DNA of 64,000 bases from positions 2,446,501-2,510,500 of the forward strand of contig NZ_CP067102.1 of assembly GCF_016616885.1 (NCBI RefSeq). Direction: 5' to 3'. Of this stretch, positions 1 to 8,321 are shown piece after piece. A program made the translations under genes and the position numbers. Numbering within the stretch: the first letter of the stretch is position 1; every line of letters begins with the position of its first letter. Origin of the DNA: Bradyrhizobium diazoefficiens (GTDB lineage: Bacteria > Pseudomonadota > Alphaproteobacteria > Rhizobiales > Xanthobacteraceae). Below the pieces are notes generated by a model that saw only the letters and a list, made by a program, of their open reading frames with translations, made no database searches and was not told the origin of the DNA.

Positions 1-71
1 TGCACGACCGCGAAGCCGCCGAGCTCGCCTGGGGCAGGGCGACGGAGTTTTTCAGGAAGCACTTGGGGTAA
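1..71 (+). CDS. 3' end of a probable dienelactone hydrolase (partial)
   Basis: The open frame entering from the left edge (codons from base 3) ends at TAA 69-71. It encodes the tail HDREAAELAWGRATEFFRKH followed by LG. An Ala-rich amphipathic stretch with AW, then FF and HLG at the very end, is typical of the C-terminus of dienelactone hydrolase family alpha/beta hydrolases. Only 22 residues are visible, so catalytic residues lie outside the window. The call rests on C-terminal resemblance alone; another alpha/beta hydrolase is possible. Confidence 0.55.
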   Translation, partial: HDREAAELAWGRATEFFRKHLG

Positions 72-102
72 TCGCCGTAGCCCATTGTGCGGGGCGGCAC
101 CC

Positions 103-132
103 TTGACGCCGTCCCCGCGCCATGGTGAGTAT
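103..132 (+). promoter_or_regulatory. Putative sigma70 promoter of the trp leader
   Basis: A TTGACG box at 103-108 is followed after 18 bases by GAGTAT at 127-132. This places the expected transcription start about 7 bases downstream, at or next to the ATG of the leader ORF at 139. The -10 match is weak. The arrangement agrees with the leaderless trpL transcripts known from rhizobia. The placement here is inferred from spacing. Confidence 0.45.
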
Positions 133-138
133 CCGTCC

Positions 139-186
139 ATGAGCATCGCAGCCCGCCCAGCCCGTCTTTGGTGGCGCACCTCCTAA
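139..186 (+). CDS. trpL: trp operon leader peptide TrpL
   Basis: This 15-codon ORF encodes MSIAARPARLWWRTS, with two adjacent Trp codons TGG TGG at 169-174 and a TAA stop. It lies 115 bases upstream of trpE(G). Position, tandem Trp codons and the hairpin immediately after identify it as the leader peptide that senses charged tRNA-Trp by ribosome stalling. In Sinorhizobium and Bradyrhizobium the trpE(G) leader is reported to yield a released attenuator RNA (rnTrpL) and a peptide (peTrpL) with functions in trans. The ORF has no visible ribosome binding site, which fits a leaderless start. Confidence 0.88.
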   Translation: MSIAARPARLWWRTS

Positions 187-210
187 GAGGTGGCCGGTGC
201 GATTTCTTTT
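175..210 (+). terminator. Transcription attenuator downstream of trpL
   Basis: CGCACC at 175-180 pairs with GGTGCG at 196-201, directly followed by a T-rich tract ATTTCTTTT (202-210). Inside it CACCTC (177-182) and GAGGTG (187-192) form a competing perfect inverted repeat overlapping the trpL stop codon. Mutually exclusive stems overlapping the Trp codons are what an attenuator needs. Which pairing is terminator and which is antiterminator was not computed. Confidence 0.7.
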
Positions 211-301
211 CCCAAAATCGTCTGAGGTCGCCAGCACAGCGCGGCGGCCTGATCGTTTGTCCTGTGTGGCGTTTCCTCGGCAAGTTTCGTAAGAGGACCC
301 C

Positions 302-2467
302 ATGAACAGGACAGTCTTTGCCCTCCCGGCCAGAAGCGATTACGTCACCCGCGGCGGTCTCGCGATCTCGCGCGTGGCCGAGCAGTTCACCGGCGGCGCC
401 AACAGGCTCGACGATCTCGTCAGCCTGCTCGACCGGCGCCGCGGCGTGGTGCTGTCCTCCGGCACGACCGTCCCCGGGCGCTACGAGAGCTTTGACCTTG
501 GCTTCTCCGATCCGCCGCTCAAGCTCGAGACCACTGGCGTCAATTTCAAGCTCGAAGCGCTCAACGCGCGTGGCGAGGTGCTGATCGCCTTCCTCGCTGA
601 CGTCCTGCGCGAGCCCTGCGTCGTGGTCTCCGGGAAGACCGCCACGCGCCTTGCCGGCCACATCATCCGTGGCGACGCGCCGGTCGAGGAAGACCAGCGC
701 ACGCGGCGCGCCAGCGTGATGTCGCTGGTGCGCGATCTCGTCGCCGCCTTCTCCGCCAATGACGACGGGCTGCTCGGCCTGTTCGGCGCCTTCGCCTACG
801 ATCTCGTCTTCCAGATCGAGGACCTCGTGCAGAAGCGTCGGCGCGAGGACGATCAGCGCGACATCGTGCTCTACGTCCCCGATCGCCTGCTCGCCTATGA
901 CCGTGCCACAGGGCGCGGCGTCGTGCTCAGCTACGATTTCGCGTGGAAGGGCAAGTCGACCGAAGGCCTGCCGCGCGAGACAGCCGACAGCCCGTATGTG
1001 AAGACGGGGCGCCAGGGCTTTGCCGATCACGCGCCCGGCGAATACCAGGCCACAGTCGAGACCGCGCGCGCGGCCTTTGCCCGCGGTGATCTCTTTGAAG
1101 CCGTGCCGGGCCAGCTCTTCGCCGAGCCCTGTGACCGCTCGCCGGCCGAAGTGTTCCAGCGACTCTGTGTCATCAACCCGTCGCCCTATGGCGCGCTGAT
1201 GAATCTCGGCGACGGCGAATTCCTCGTCTCCGCTTCGCCGGAAATGTTCGTGCGCTCCGACGGGCGCCGCGTCGAGACCTGTCCGATTTCAGGCACGATC
1301 GCGCGCGGCACCGATGCGATCGGCGATGCCGAGCAGATCCGCCAGCTCCTGAACTCGGAGAAGGACGAGTTCGAGCTCAACATGTGCACCGACGTCGATC
1401 GCAACGACAAGGCGCGCGTCTGCGTCCCCGGCACGATCAAGGTCCTGGCGCGCCGGCAGATCGAGACCTACTCAAAGCTGTTCCACACCGTCGATCACGT
1501 CGAGGGCATGTTGCGTCCCGGCTTCGACGCGCTCGACGCTTTCCTCACCCACGCCTGGGCGGTGACGGTGACCGGGGCGCCAAAGCTGTGGGCCATGCAG
1601 TTCGTCGAGGATCACGAACGCTCGCCGCGGCGCTGGTATGCCGGCGCGATCGGCGCGGTGAACTTCGATGGCAGCATCAACACCGGTCTCACCATCCGCA
1701 CCATCCGCATGAAGGACGGTCTCGCCGAGGTTCGCGTCGGCGCTACATGCCTGTTCGACTCCGATCCCGCCGCGGAAGATCGCGAATGCCAGGTGAAAGC
1801 CGCAGCCCTGTTTCAGGCGCTGCGCGGCGATCCGCCGAAGCCGCTGTCGGCGTTTGCCCCCGATGCCACCGGTTCGGGCAAGCGCGTGCTGCTGATCGAC
1901 CACGACGACAGTTTTGTGCACATGCTCGCCGATTATTTCCGTCAGGTCGGCGCCAGCGTTACCGTGGTCCGCTACGTGCATGCGCTCGACATGCTCAAGC
2001 AGAAGAGGTGGGATTTGCTGGTGCTGTCGCCAGGCCCGGGCCGCCCCGAAGATTTCGGGATCAAGACAACGATCGACGCGGCTCTGGAGAACAAGCTGCC
2101 GGTGTTCGGCGTCTGCCTTGGCGTGCAGGCGATCGGCGAATATTTTGGCGGCGAGCTCGGCCAGCTCACCCATCCCGCGCACGGCCGGCCCTCGCGGGTT
2201 CAGGTGCGCGGTGGGCGCTTGATGCGCAATCTGCCGAACGAGATCGTGATCGGCCGCTATCACTCGCTCTTTGTCGAGCGCGACAGCATGCCCGAAGTTC
2301 TTGATGTCACGGCCAGCACCGAGGACGGCGTCGCCATGGCGCTGGAGCACAAGACCCTGCCGGTCGGCGGCGTGCAATTCCATCCGGAATCGCTGATGTC
2401 GCTCGGCAACGAGGTGGGCCTAAAGATTGTTGAGAATGCGTTCCGGCTGGATGCGGGAGCGAATTGA
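302..2467 (+). CDS. trpE(G): Anthranilate synthase, fused TrpE and TrpG domains
   Basis: This 721-residue enzyme converts chorismate and glutamine to anthranilate, the first step of tryptophan synthesis. The N-terminal part up to about residue 515 is the chorismate-using component I, with the conserved CTDVDRNDKARVC and CPISGTIARG segments. From about residue 530 (KRVLLIDHDDSFVHMLADYF) it is a class I glutamine amidotransferase, with nucleophile Cys605 in GVCLGVQAIG and His694/Glu696 in HPES. The fusion of both subunits in one chain is characteristic of rhizobia. AGAGGA at 292-297 precedes the ATG. Expression is expected to follow the leader attenuator upstream. Confidence 0.97.
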   Translation: MNRTVFALPARSDYVTRGGLAISRVAEQFTGGANRLDDLVSLLDRRRGVVLSSGTTVPGRYESFDLGFSDPPLKLETTGVNFKLEALNARGEVLIAFLADVLREPCVVVSGKTATRLAGHIIRGDAPVEEDQRTRRASVMSLVRDLVAAFSANDDGLLGLFGAFAYDLVFQIEDLVQKRRREDDQRDIVLYVPDRLLAYDRATGRGVVLSYDFAWKGKSTEGLPRETADSPYVKTGRQGFADHAPGEYQATVETARAAFARGDLFEAVPGQLFAEPCDRSPAEVFQRLCVINPSPYGALMNLGDGEFLVSASPEMFVRSDGRRVETCPISGTIARGTDAIGDAEQIRQLLNSEKDEFELNMCTDVDRNDKARVCVPGTIKVLARRQIETYSKLFHTVDHVEGMLRPGFDALDAFLTHAWAVTVTGAPKLWAMQFVEDHERSPRRWYAGAIGAVNFDGSINTGLTIRTIRMKDGLAEVRVGATCLFDSDPAAEDRECQVKAAALFQALRGDPPKPLSAFAPDATGSGKRVLLIDHDDSFVHMLADYFRQVGASVTVVRYVHALDMLKQKRWDLLVLSPGPGRPEDFGIKTTIDAALENKLPVFGVCLGVQAIGEYFGGELGQLTHPAHGRPSRVQVRGGRLMRNLPNEIVIGRYHSLFVERDSMPEVLDVTASTEDGVAMALEHKTLPVGGVQFHPESLMSLGNEVGLKIVENAFRLDAGAN

Positions 2468-2471
2468 GTGC

Positions 2472-2544
2472 CGTCATTGCGAGGAGCGAAGCGACGAAGC
2501 AATCCAGAAGAGATCTGGATTGCTTCGCTTCGCTCGCAATGACG
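2472..2544. repeat. Palindromic intergenic repeat, family A copy 1
   Basis: The element begins CGTCATTGCGAG and ends CTCGCAATGACG, with inner arms GAAGCAATCCAG and CTGGATTGCTTC. It starts five bases after the trpE(G) stop and fills the gap to apt. Three more copies occur at 43874-43953, 47378-47457 and 58377-58456. On transcription it would fold into a long hairpin, so it may act as a 3' end or mRNA stability element. Confidence 0.85.
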
Positions 2545-2566
2545 AGAAAACCAAAGCGAGAGACCA

Positions 2567-3106
2567 ATGACCTTTGACCACGATCTGAAGGCGAGCGTCC
2601 GCACCATTCCCGACTATCCCAAGCCGGGGATCATGTTCCGCGACATCACGACCTTGCTTGCGGATGCGCGGGCGTTTCGCCGCGCGGTCGACGAGCTCGT
2701 CAATCCCTGGGCCGGCAACAAGATCGACAAGGTCGCCGGCATGGAGGCGCGGGGCTTCATCATCGGCGGCGCGGTGGCGCATCAGCTCTCGGCCGGCTTC
2801 GTGCCGATCCGCAAGAAAGGCAAGCTGCCGCACACCACCGTGCGCATCGCTTACTCTCTCGAGTACGGGATCGACGAAATGGAAATGCATGTCGACGCCA
2901 TCTCGCCCGGCGAGCGTGTGATCCTGGTCGACGATCTCATCGCGACCGGCGGCACTGCCGAGGGTGCGGTAAAATTGCTGCGCCAGATCGGCGCCAACGT
3001 CGTCGCCGCCTGCTTCATCATCGATCTGCCCGAGCTCGGCGGCGCCGCCAAGCTGCGCGCCATGGACGTGCCGGTGCGCACGCTGATGACGTTCGAGGGG
3101 CATTGA
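2567..3106 (+). CDS. apt: Adenine phosphoribosyltransferase
   Basis: This 179-residue cytosolic purine salvage enzyme makes AMP from adenine and PRPP. It begins with the family-typical [21 protein letters not shown] (21 residues, split here as [10 protein letters not shown] and [11 protein letters not shown]) and DITTLL. The PRPP-binding motif [16 protein letters not shown] lies near residues 117-132, and [13 protein letters not shown] is the other conserved loop. Length matches the family. It is separated from trpE(G) by a palindromic repeat, so co-transcription is uncertain. The convergent small gene at 3126-3458 ends close downstream. Confidence 0.96.
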   Translation: MTFDHDLKASVRTIPDYPKPGIMFRDITTLLADARAFRRAVDELVNPWAGNKIDKVAGMEARGFIIGGAVAHQLSAGFVPIRKKGKLPHTTVRIAYSLEYGIDEMEMHVDAISPGERVILVDDLIATGGTAEGAVKLLRQIGANVVAACFIIDLPELGGAAKLRAMDVPVRTLMTFEGH

Positions 3107-3125
3107 GTCTCCGCCGTGGCGATCC

Positions 3126-3458
3126 TTAGATCGCCTCCGCCTTCAACTCGGCCCGCCAATGGGCCCCGCGCTCCTTCAGCAGCGCGTTCCTGACATAGCC
3201 GCTCTCCTCATCCTCCAGACGCTCGCATTCGCCGAACGTCAGGCCGGCCTCGCCATGCGCGTTCCAGGCGGCCTGGAGGCTGCGGCAGGGATGGCTGCCC
3301 TGGCGCAGGGTGAACCAGATGCGGTTCTGGATCGTCTCCAGGTTCGGCGCCTGGCCGACCCAGGCCTCGCGCGAGGCCGCGCAGCGGACGACGTAGATGC
3401 CCGCAATGGTCTTCCGCTCCTTGTAGGCGGCGATGGCTGCTTTCCGGTCGATGCTCAC
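3126..3458 (-). CDS. Small GIY-YIG nuclease-like protein
   Basis: About 110 residues from a GTG start at 3458. An in-frame TTG at 3524 would add 22 low-complexity residues, and neither start has a strong ribosome site. The N-terminal region shows AGIYVVRC, then EAWVGQA, matching the GIY and YIG elements with Tyr replaced by Trp in the second. These are followed by IWFTLRQGSHPCRSLQAAWNAHG and a Glu-rich stretch FGECERLEDEE. It is probably a stand-alone GIY-YIG domain protein of the small rhizobial type. The substrate is unknown, and the altered YIG makes nuclease activity uncertain. Confidence 0.6.
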   Translation of the reverse strand: MSIDRKAAIAAYKERKTIAGIYVVRCAASREAWVGQAPNLETIQNRIWFTLRQGSHPCRSLQAAWNAHGEAGLTFGECERLEDEESGYVRNALLKERGAHWRAELKAEAI

Positions 3459-3543
3459 GGGGAGGGGCCTTGCTGAGGGACGCTGCTGCGCAGTCTTAGT
3501 AGCAGCAGGGACGTTCGGCGTCAATATTACCCGGGTAAAATAG

Positions 3544-4212
3544 TCAGGACCGCTGCAGAATCAGGCTGAGCTCGAGCTCGCGGAAGGCGAGGTAATTCCG
3601 CCGGGTCCACTGGTGCAGCTCGGTCGAAGAGTCCTTCTCCTGGCGCAGATAGCCGGTGAAGGAGAAGTTCAGCCGGTCGATATAGGTCTTGAGGAAGCCG
3701 GGCAGCGCCGGCAGACGGAACAGCCGGCCGCCGGCCATCGCGGGCGGCAGCTCGCCGCGGATGATGAACTCGTTGTCGACGGTGATCAGGTTGATCCGCG
3801 GGATCTGCTGGCGCAGCATCTCGTGCGCGCGGACGGAGACGCGATCGGTGTCGGCGACGAACAGGATCATCGGCGCCACGTGCCGGCGCGCCGCCTCCTT
3901 GAGCAGGCCGATCTCGTCGGTCATCTTGAAGAACTCGTCAAAGGCGTGGAAGCCGAGGTCGATGACCTTGGCGAGCCCGTCATCGACGATGACGCGGTCC
4001 ATCAGCTGCATCTTGCCGTAGGTGTCGATGACGTCGGCAGTCTCGGTCACCTTCGGCAGGTAATCGAGCAGCGACGGCTCCTTCAAATTGACGTCGAACG
4101 CCGTGACGTTGCCGTTCTTGAGCAGCAGGAATTCGGCAAGCAGCCGCGCCAGCAGCGTCTTGCCGACCTGCGGGCGGGGCGAGCAGATGATGTAGAGGGG
4201 CGTCGCGGGCAT
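3544..4212 (-). CDS. MinD/ParA-like P-loop ATPase, second of tandem pair
   Basis: 222 residues starting at ATG 4212, with GTG just before it as an alternative. The N-terminus YIICSPRPQVGKTLLARLLA is a P-loop with a divergent Walker A (RPQVGKT rather than KGGVGKT). It is followed by VTAFDVNLKEPSLLDYLP, the region that in MinD/ParA proteins holds the switch I Asp, and by VIVDDGLAKVIDLGFHAFDEF as a Walker B-like segment. No ParB homologue is nearby. It lies 62 bases downstream of another ParA-like gene on the same strand and probably shares its transcript. The specific role is not recognised. Confidence 0.65.
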   Translation of the reverse strand: MPATPLYIICSPRPQVGKTLLARLLAEFLLLKNGNVTAFDVNLKEPSLLDYLPKVTETADVIDTYGKMQLMDRVIVDDGLAKVIDLGFHAFDEFFKMTDEIGLLKEAARRHVAPMILFVADTDRVSVRAHEMLRQQIPRINLITVDNEFIIRGELPPAMAGGRLFRLPALPGFLKTYIDRLNFSFTGYLRQEKDSSTELHQWTRRNYLAFRELELSLILQRS

Positions 4213-4274
4213 CACGAGCTATTATCTGAGCGAACTCACCGCCCAATCCAGCCGTATCCGTACCTCGCCCGCAA

Positions 4275-5027
4275 CTATTTTTCGCTGCTGCGGGTGCCGG
4301 ACTTCGAGCCGACGATGTCGGTCAGCCGAATCCGGTCGAACTCGCTCCACACGTTCGCCAGCCAATGCCGGACATAGCCGCGGAGCACGAACGAATAATT
4401 CGCGGCCTCGTCGTTGATGCCCTTGTTGGCGACGAATTTCAGGAACGGAACTGACGAAACCTCGACCTGTTCATAGGCCATTTCGTTGAGCTTGGGGATG
4501 GTCAGCTCGGTCGCATCCTTGATGCGGTGGAAGTAGGAATTGTAGGTCGACTGGTCCCACTGGAAGAACTGGGTGTCGTTGATGAAGTTCTTCACCAGGA
4601 AATATTTTGCACCACCCATGAAGCCCGCGGTCTCGGCGATCTCGTCCAGCGAGGCGATCGAGGGTCCGAGGATGTGGAACACCGCGAAGGTGATCTGGCC
4701 GGCCTTGGCGGCGTCGAGGAAGCCGATGTCGCGCAAGGAGGCCAGCGCCGGCGAAAGCAGGCCGGCACGGACGTCGATCACGGTCACCGACGGGCTCGCC
4801 GCGTTGAGCGTATCGAAGATCTTCATCTGATCCGACGTCGTCATCATGTCGACGATCTCGGTAATCTCCGGATGGAAACGCTTCAGCGTTCCCCGCGGCG
4901 ACTCCGTGTCGAAGGCGCGTGTCGGCACGTTGTTGGCGGAAAAATAATCGAGCAGGGTGCGCGATACCGTGGTCTTGCCGACCCCGCCCTTGTCCGCGCC
5001 CACCACAACCACTGCCGGCTTTGCCAT
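4275..5027 (-). CDS. ParA/MinD-like ATPase, first of tandem pair
   Basis: 250 residues with a clear deviant Walker A, VVVVGADKGGVGKTTVSRTL (residues 5-24), including the signature first Lys. DTESPRGTLKRF follows at the switch region and VTVIDVRAGLLSPALASL at Walker B. The C-terminal third is unlike classical ParA and is rich in aromatic residues (QFFQWDQSTYNSYFHRIKD). Annotation transfer would name it a cobyrinic acid a,c-diamide synthase-type or division-plane ATPase, but nothing here proves either. An 11-base direct repeat lies upstream at 5084-5105. It is likely co-transcribed with the gene at 3544-4212. Confidence 0.7.
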   Translation of the reverse strand: MAKPAVVVVGADKGGVGKTTVSRTLLDYFSANNVPTRAFDTESPRGTLKRFHPEITEIVDMMTTSDQMKIFDTLNAASPSVTVIDVRAGLLSPALASLRDIGFLDAAKAGQITFAVFHILGPSIASLDEIAETAGFMGGAKYFLVKNFINDTQFFQWDQSTYNSYFHRIKDATELTIPKLNEMAYEQVEVSSVPFLKFVANKGINDEAANYSFVLRGYVRHWLANVWSEFDRIRLTDIVGSKSGTRSSEK

Positions 5028-5083
5028 TGCTGTCCCCTAACGCGCCCCCGATCGCGAGATCGCAATCGGCCGGGCCCCAAATC

Positions 5084-5105
5084 GATGTCCCAAGGATGTC
5101 CCAAG
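5084..5105. repeat. 11-base perfect tandem direct repeat
   Basis: GATGTCCCAAG occurs twice back to back (5084-5094 and 5095-5105), about 57 bases upstream of the ParA-like gene start. It could be an iterated operator or a chance duplication. The rest of the 205-base gap between that gene and the M48 gene shows nothing else I recognise. Confidence 0.6.
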
Positions 5106-5232
5106 TCTGCTGTTGGGCGCGAACATGGCAGAAACAAGGGAGAATTCAAATCCTCGGCATGCCGTGCCGGCAATTCCCGAAGTTTTTCCCAAACGCAGTG
5201 AAACCGGCTTGAGGCGCGGCCAGACCGCACGC

Positions 5233-6480
5233 TCAGTGGCGGCCCCACGGACCCATGGGATTGCCTATCGAACTGCCCAACGGATTGCCGGCCGCGGTTC
5301 CGGAGGGGCGTGGCGCAGGGACGGGCGGCGATGTGGCCCGGCCGCCTGCATCGCTCCACGGACCCTGGGGCAGTGCCGGCGGGGCGTCCTGCTGATCGGC
5401 CTGCGCCTCGGGCTCGTCCGCGGCGGGTTGTTCCGTCTCGTCGTTCGGCGGCGGCAGCGGACCGGGATCACGACCGCCGGCGAACTTGACCAGCGCGTCG
5501 ACGCGGGACTGCACCGAGGGGTGGGTCGCGAACAGATCGGCAAAGCCTTCGCGGGGATTGTCGAGGCAAAGCTCCATCACCGCGGAGGTCGCGCCCGGCA
5601 ACTCGCCGCGGCCTTCGATCTTGCGCAGCGCCGAGATCATGGCGTCAGGGTTCTTCGTCAGCTCGACCGAGCCGGCATCGGCCAGATATTCGCGCGAGCG
5701 CGACAGTGCGAGCTTGACCACTTGCGACACCAGCCAGGCCACCACGATCAGCACGACCGCGATGATGATGACCACGATTGCGCCGCCGCCGGAGCTCTTG
5801 CTGTCGCTCGACGACGAGGACGACCGCGACGACGAGGAGGAAGAGCCTGACGACCACGATCCGCCAGAGCTCCAGCTCAAATTGGTGAACACGCGAAAGA
5901 ACAGTTCGCCGAAGAAGCCGACCACGCCGGCGATGATCACGGCGACCACCATCAGCTGCACGTCGCCGTTCTTGATGTGGGTGAGCTCGTGGCCCAGCAC
6001 CGCCTCGATCTCCTGGTCGTTCAGCGCCTTCAGGAGACCGGTGGTGACGGTCACCGCATATTGCCGCGGATTGAGGCCGGTCGCGAACGCGTTCAGCGCC
6101 GGAGAGTCCATGATCTTCAGCTTCGGCATGGTGATGCCGCGCGAGATGCAGAGATTTTCCAGCAGATTGTAGAGCCGCGGCTGCTCCTGCCGGGTGACGT
6201 CATGGCCGCCGGTCACCGCGTCGATCATCGACTGGTGGAAGAAATAGGCGATGACGATCCAGGCGATCGCCGCAAGCGTTGCAAACGGGAAAGCGACGAT
6301 GAGGTCGTGGAAGGCGCGGTTCAGATAATAGGCGACGGTCCCGTTGCCGTTGATGACGACCTCGGCGACCAGCGCGCCGGCATAGACCAGCACATAGACC
6401 AGCGCGAACAGGCCGGCGAGCAGCAGCATCGAACGAAACTTGTTCGAGGCGATGTGCGTGTAGAGACCATACGCGGCCAT
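5233..6480 (-). CDS. M48 family membrane metallopeptidase
   Basis: 415 residues. Two or three hydrophobic segments lie at about 18-40 and 61-82. The zinc-binding HELTH motif is at residues 164-168, preceded by ALNDQEIEAVLG. A further transmembrane segment at about 236-256 follows a striking Ser/Gly tract (residues 202-233). The order resembles HtpX-type inner-membrane proteases acting in envelope protein quality control. The last roughly 80 residues are Pro/Asp/Glu-rich and probably disordered. It lies 32 bases after lemA on the same strand, a pairing common in bacteria that suggests joint function. Confidence 0.9.
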   Translation of the reverse strand: MAAYGLYTHIASNKFRSMLLLAGLFALVYVLVYAGALVAEVVINGNGTVAYYLNRAFHDLIVAFPFATLAAIAWIVIAYFFHQSMIDAVTGGHDVTRQEQPRLYNLLENLCISRGITMPKLKIMDSPALNAFATGLNPRQYAVTVTTGLLKALNDQEIEAVLGHELTHIKNGDVQLMVVAVIIAGVVGFFGELFFRVFTNLSWSSGGSWSSGSSSSSSRSSSSSSDSKSSGGGAIVVIIIAVVLIVVAWLVSQVVKLALSRSREYLADAGSVELTKNPDAMISALRKIEGRGELPGATSAVMELCLDNPREGFADLFATHPSVQSRVDALVKFAGGRDPGPLPPPNDETEQPAADEPEAQADQQDAPPALPQGPWSDAGGRATSPPVPAPRPSGTAAGNPLGSSIGNPMGPWGRH

Positions 6481-6512
6481 GACGCGTTGCCCTGCCGGTC
6501 GATCGGCTCAGA

Positions 6513-7073
6513 TCAGAATTTCACCTGAGGCGCAGCCTCGACCTCGGCGCGGCTGGTGCCGAGATCGAAGAAGTCCTTCTTGGTGAAGCCGAACATGCCG
6601 GCGAACAGGGCGACGGGCATCTGCTGGATACCGGTGTTGTATTCCTGGACCGCGTTGTTGAAGAAGCGGCGGCTCGCCGCGATCTTGTTCTCGAGGTCGG
6701 AGAGCTCGCTGGCGAGCTGCTGGAAATTGGCGTTGGCCTTGAGGTCGGGATAGGCCTCCGACAGTGCGATCAGCCGGCCGAGCGCGCCGGAGAGCTGGTT
6801 CTCGGCGGCGGACACCTGCGCCGGCCCCTGCGCCGACATCGCCGAATTGCGCGCCTTGATGACGTCGTCGAGCGTGCCGCGCTCATGCGAGGCATAGCCC
6901 TTCACTGTCTCGACCAGGTTCGGGATCAGGTCATGACGTTGCTTGAGCTGCACGTCGACATCGGCAAAGGCCTGGCCGACGCGCTGGCCCAGCGCCACCA
7001 GTCGGTTGTAGGCGCTGAAAGCGAACAGCACGAGGACAACGATGACGCCGAGAACGATCCAGCCGGTCGACAT
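6513..7073 (-). CDS. lemA: LemA family protein
   Basis: 186 residues. An N-terminal transmembrane anchor (about residues 5-22, IVLGVIVVLVLFAFSAY) is followed by the LemA helical bundle with RLVALGQRVGQAFADVDVQL, KQRHDLIPNLVETVKGYASHE and the conserved NTGIQQMPVALFAGMFGF segment near the C-terminus. Family proteins are membrane-anchored with the helical domain probably outside the cytoplasm; the biochemical function is not established. It is the first gene of a likely two-gene unit with the M48 peptidase downstream. A GGAG sequence precedes the start closely. Confidence 0.93.
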   Translation of the reverse strand: MSTGWIVLGVIVVLVLFAFSAYNRLVALGQRVGQAFADVDVQLKQRHDLIPNLVETVKGYASHERGTLDDVIKARNSAMSAQGPAQVSAAENQLSGALGRLIALSEAYPDLKANANFQQLASELSDLENKIAASRRFFNNAVQEYNTGIQQMPVALFAGMFGFTKKDFFDLGTSRAEVEAAPQVKF

Positions 7074-7211
7074 GGAGAACTCCTGAAGGGGGAAGAAGGC
7101 GGGCGCAGCCTAGACCAAATTGGCGCGGAGCGAGAGCCCCAGCGCAGAGAGAGGTAAGACTTGGTCGGATCAGGAACCATCCGAGTTCAAGGCAAAAAGG
7201 GCCGAACGGGG

Positions 7212-8192
7212 TTAACTTTCGGACGGAACGGCATCGCCCCAGCGCCAGCGACGGGCGCCTGCATAGGCGGCCTTGTCGCGCCGCGCGACCTTGGCGAGTT
7301 CGACACCGTCCTCCGTGCAGAGCTTCGCCGTGATCTCGGCCTTGCCGACATCCGGCGGCGCCAGCATCCGCGCGGCGCGGGTTACGGGCGGAGCGCGTGT
7401 CAGGGCGACGTAGATGAAGCGCTCGTCCTCGAACGGCACCTCGGCGCCCTTGATCTGGCGGTGCGCCTGAGAGCGGGGCAGGCGCTGGTTGAAATGGCAC
7501 CAGTCGGGCGCGATGAGCGGGCAGGGCTTTTCGTGCGGGCAGGGCGCGGCGACATAAGCGCCCGCCGCGATCAGTTGCTGGCGCAGTGCGAGGATGCGGG
7601 CGTAGCCGGCAGGCGTGCCGGGCTCGATCACGACCAGCGCGTGGCGCGCTTTGGCCCACATTGTCTCGGTGAGCTTGCGCTGGTCACTCTCGGCGAGCTC
7701 GCCGATGACATAGCTCGCGACGACGAGATCGGCTTCCGAGACCTCGGCGAGATTGCCGCCGGCATCGCCCGGCAGGTAGCGGCAGTCCGCGAGGCGCGTG
7801 CTGTCGCGCGCCAACTCGAGCGCGAGCCGGCTGAGCGTGGCGTTGGCGTCAAGCAGGGTGAAATCTTGCAATGACGGAAAGGCTTCCGCAGCAGCCCAGC
7901 TTGCGGTGCCCGGACCTGCGCCGACGTCGAGCAGCGTTTCAGGGGCGAGGTCCGGCACGATTTCGGTCAGCGCATTCAGGCTCGCTGCGACGGCCGCGTA
8001 GGTCGCCGGCATGCGTGCCAGCGCGTAGGCGAGCGCATCGGCTTCGGATTTGATCGTGCCGGAGCCGCCGCCTGAGCGATAGGTGGTCGAGATCTTCTGC
8101 GAGCGCTGTGCAGCGTCGGTGCGGGAAAAGCCTTGCAGCCTGGCATCAAGCGCGGCCTTGAGTTCGGCGGGGAGGGTGGGTGAGATCATCAT
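7212..8192 (-). CDS. Rsm22-like methyltransferase
   Basis: 326 residues. The SAM-binding motif LLDVGAGPGTASWAA lies at about 88-101, followed by DADLVVASYVIGEL-type motif regions, matching the Rsm22 family of small-subunit ribosomal proteins/methyltransferases. Cysteines at 218, 224 and 232 in CPHEKPCPLIAPDWC plus Cys292 resemble the metal or Fe-S ligand set of that family. Homologues act on small ribosomal subunit maturation; the bacterial role is less clear. The ATG (8192) lies just below a palindromic repeat that separates it from smc. The 138-base gap to lemA shows no clear element. Confidence 0.82.
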   Translation of the reverse strand: MMISPTLPAELKAALDARLQGFSRTDAAQRSQKISTTYRSGGGSGTIKSEADALAYALARMPATYAAVAASLNALTEIVPDLAPETLLDVGAGPGTASWAAAEAFPSLQDFTLLDANATLSRLALELARDSTRLADCRYLPGDAGGNLAEVSEADLVVASYVIGELAESDQRKLTETMWAKARHALVVIEPGTPAGYARILALRQQLIAAGAYVAAPCPHEKPCPLIAPDWCHFNQRLPRSQAHRQIKGAEVPFEDERFIYVALTRAPPVTRAARMLAPPDVGKAEITAKLCTEDGVELAKVARRDKAAYAGARRWRWGDAVPSES

Positions 8193-8196
8193 CCGC

Positions 8197-8296
8197 GGTC
8201 ATGCCCCGCGCAGGCGGGGCATCCAGTACTCCGAGACAGTGCCGTCAACCGAGAAGCCGCGGCGTACTGGATCATCCGCCTGCGCGGATGATGACG
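8197..8296. repeat. Palindromic intergenic repeat, family B
   Basis: A roughly 100-base element between smc and the Rsm22-like gene. The left part is TCATGCCCCGCGCAGGCGGG with GCATCCAGTAC. The right part repeats the theme in inverse as GTACTGGATCATCCGCCTGC and GCGGATGATGAC. It would form nested hairpins. This is the only copy of this family that I see in the window. Confidence 0.75.
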
Positions 8297-8321
8297 TCAA
8301 TGGGTACGGATGGATTGCGCC

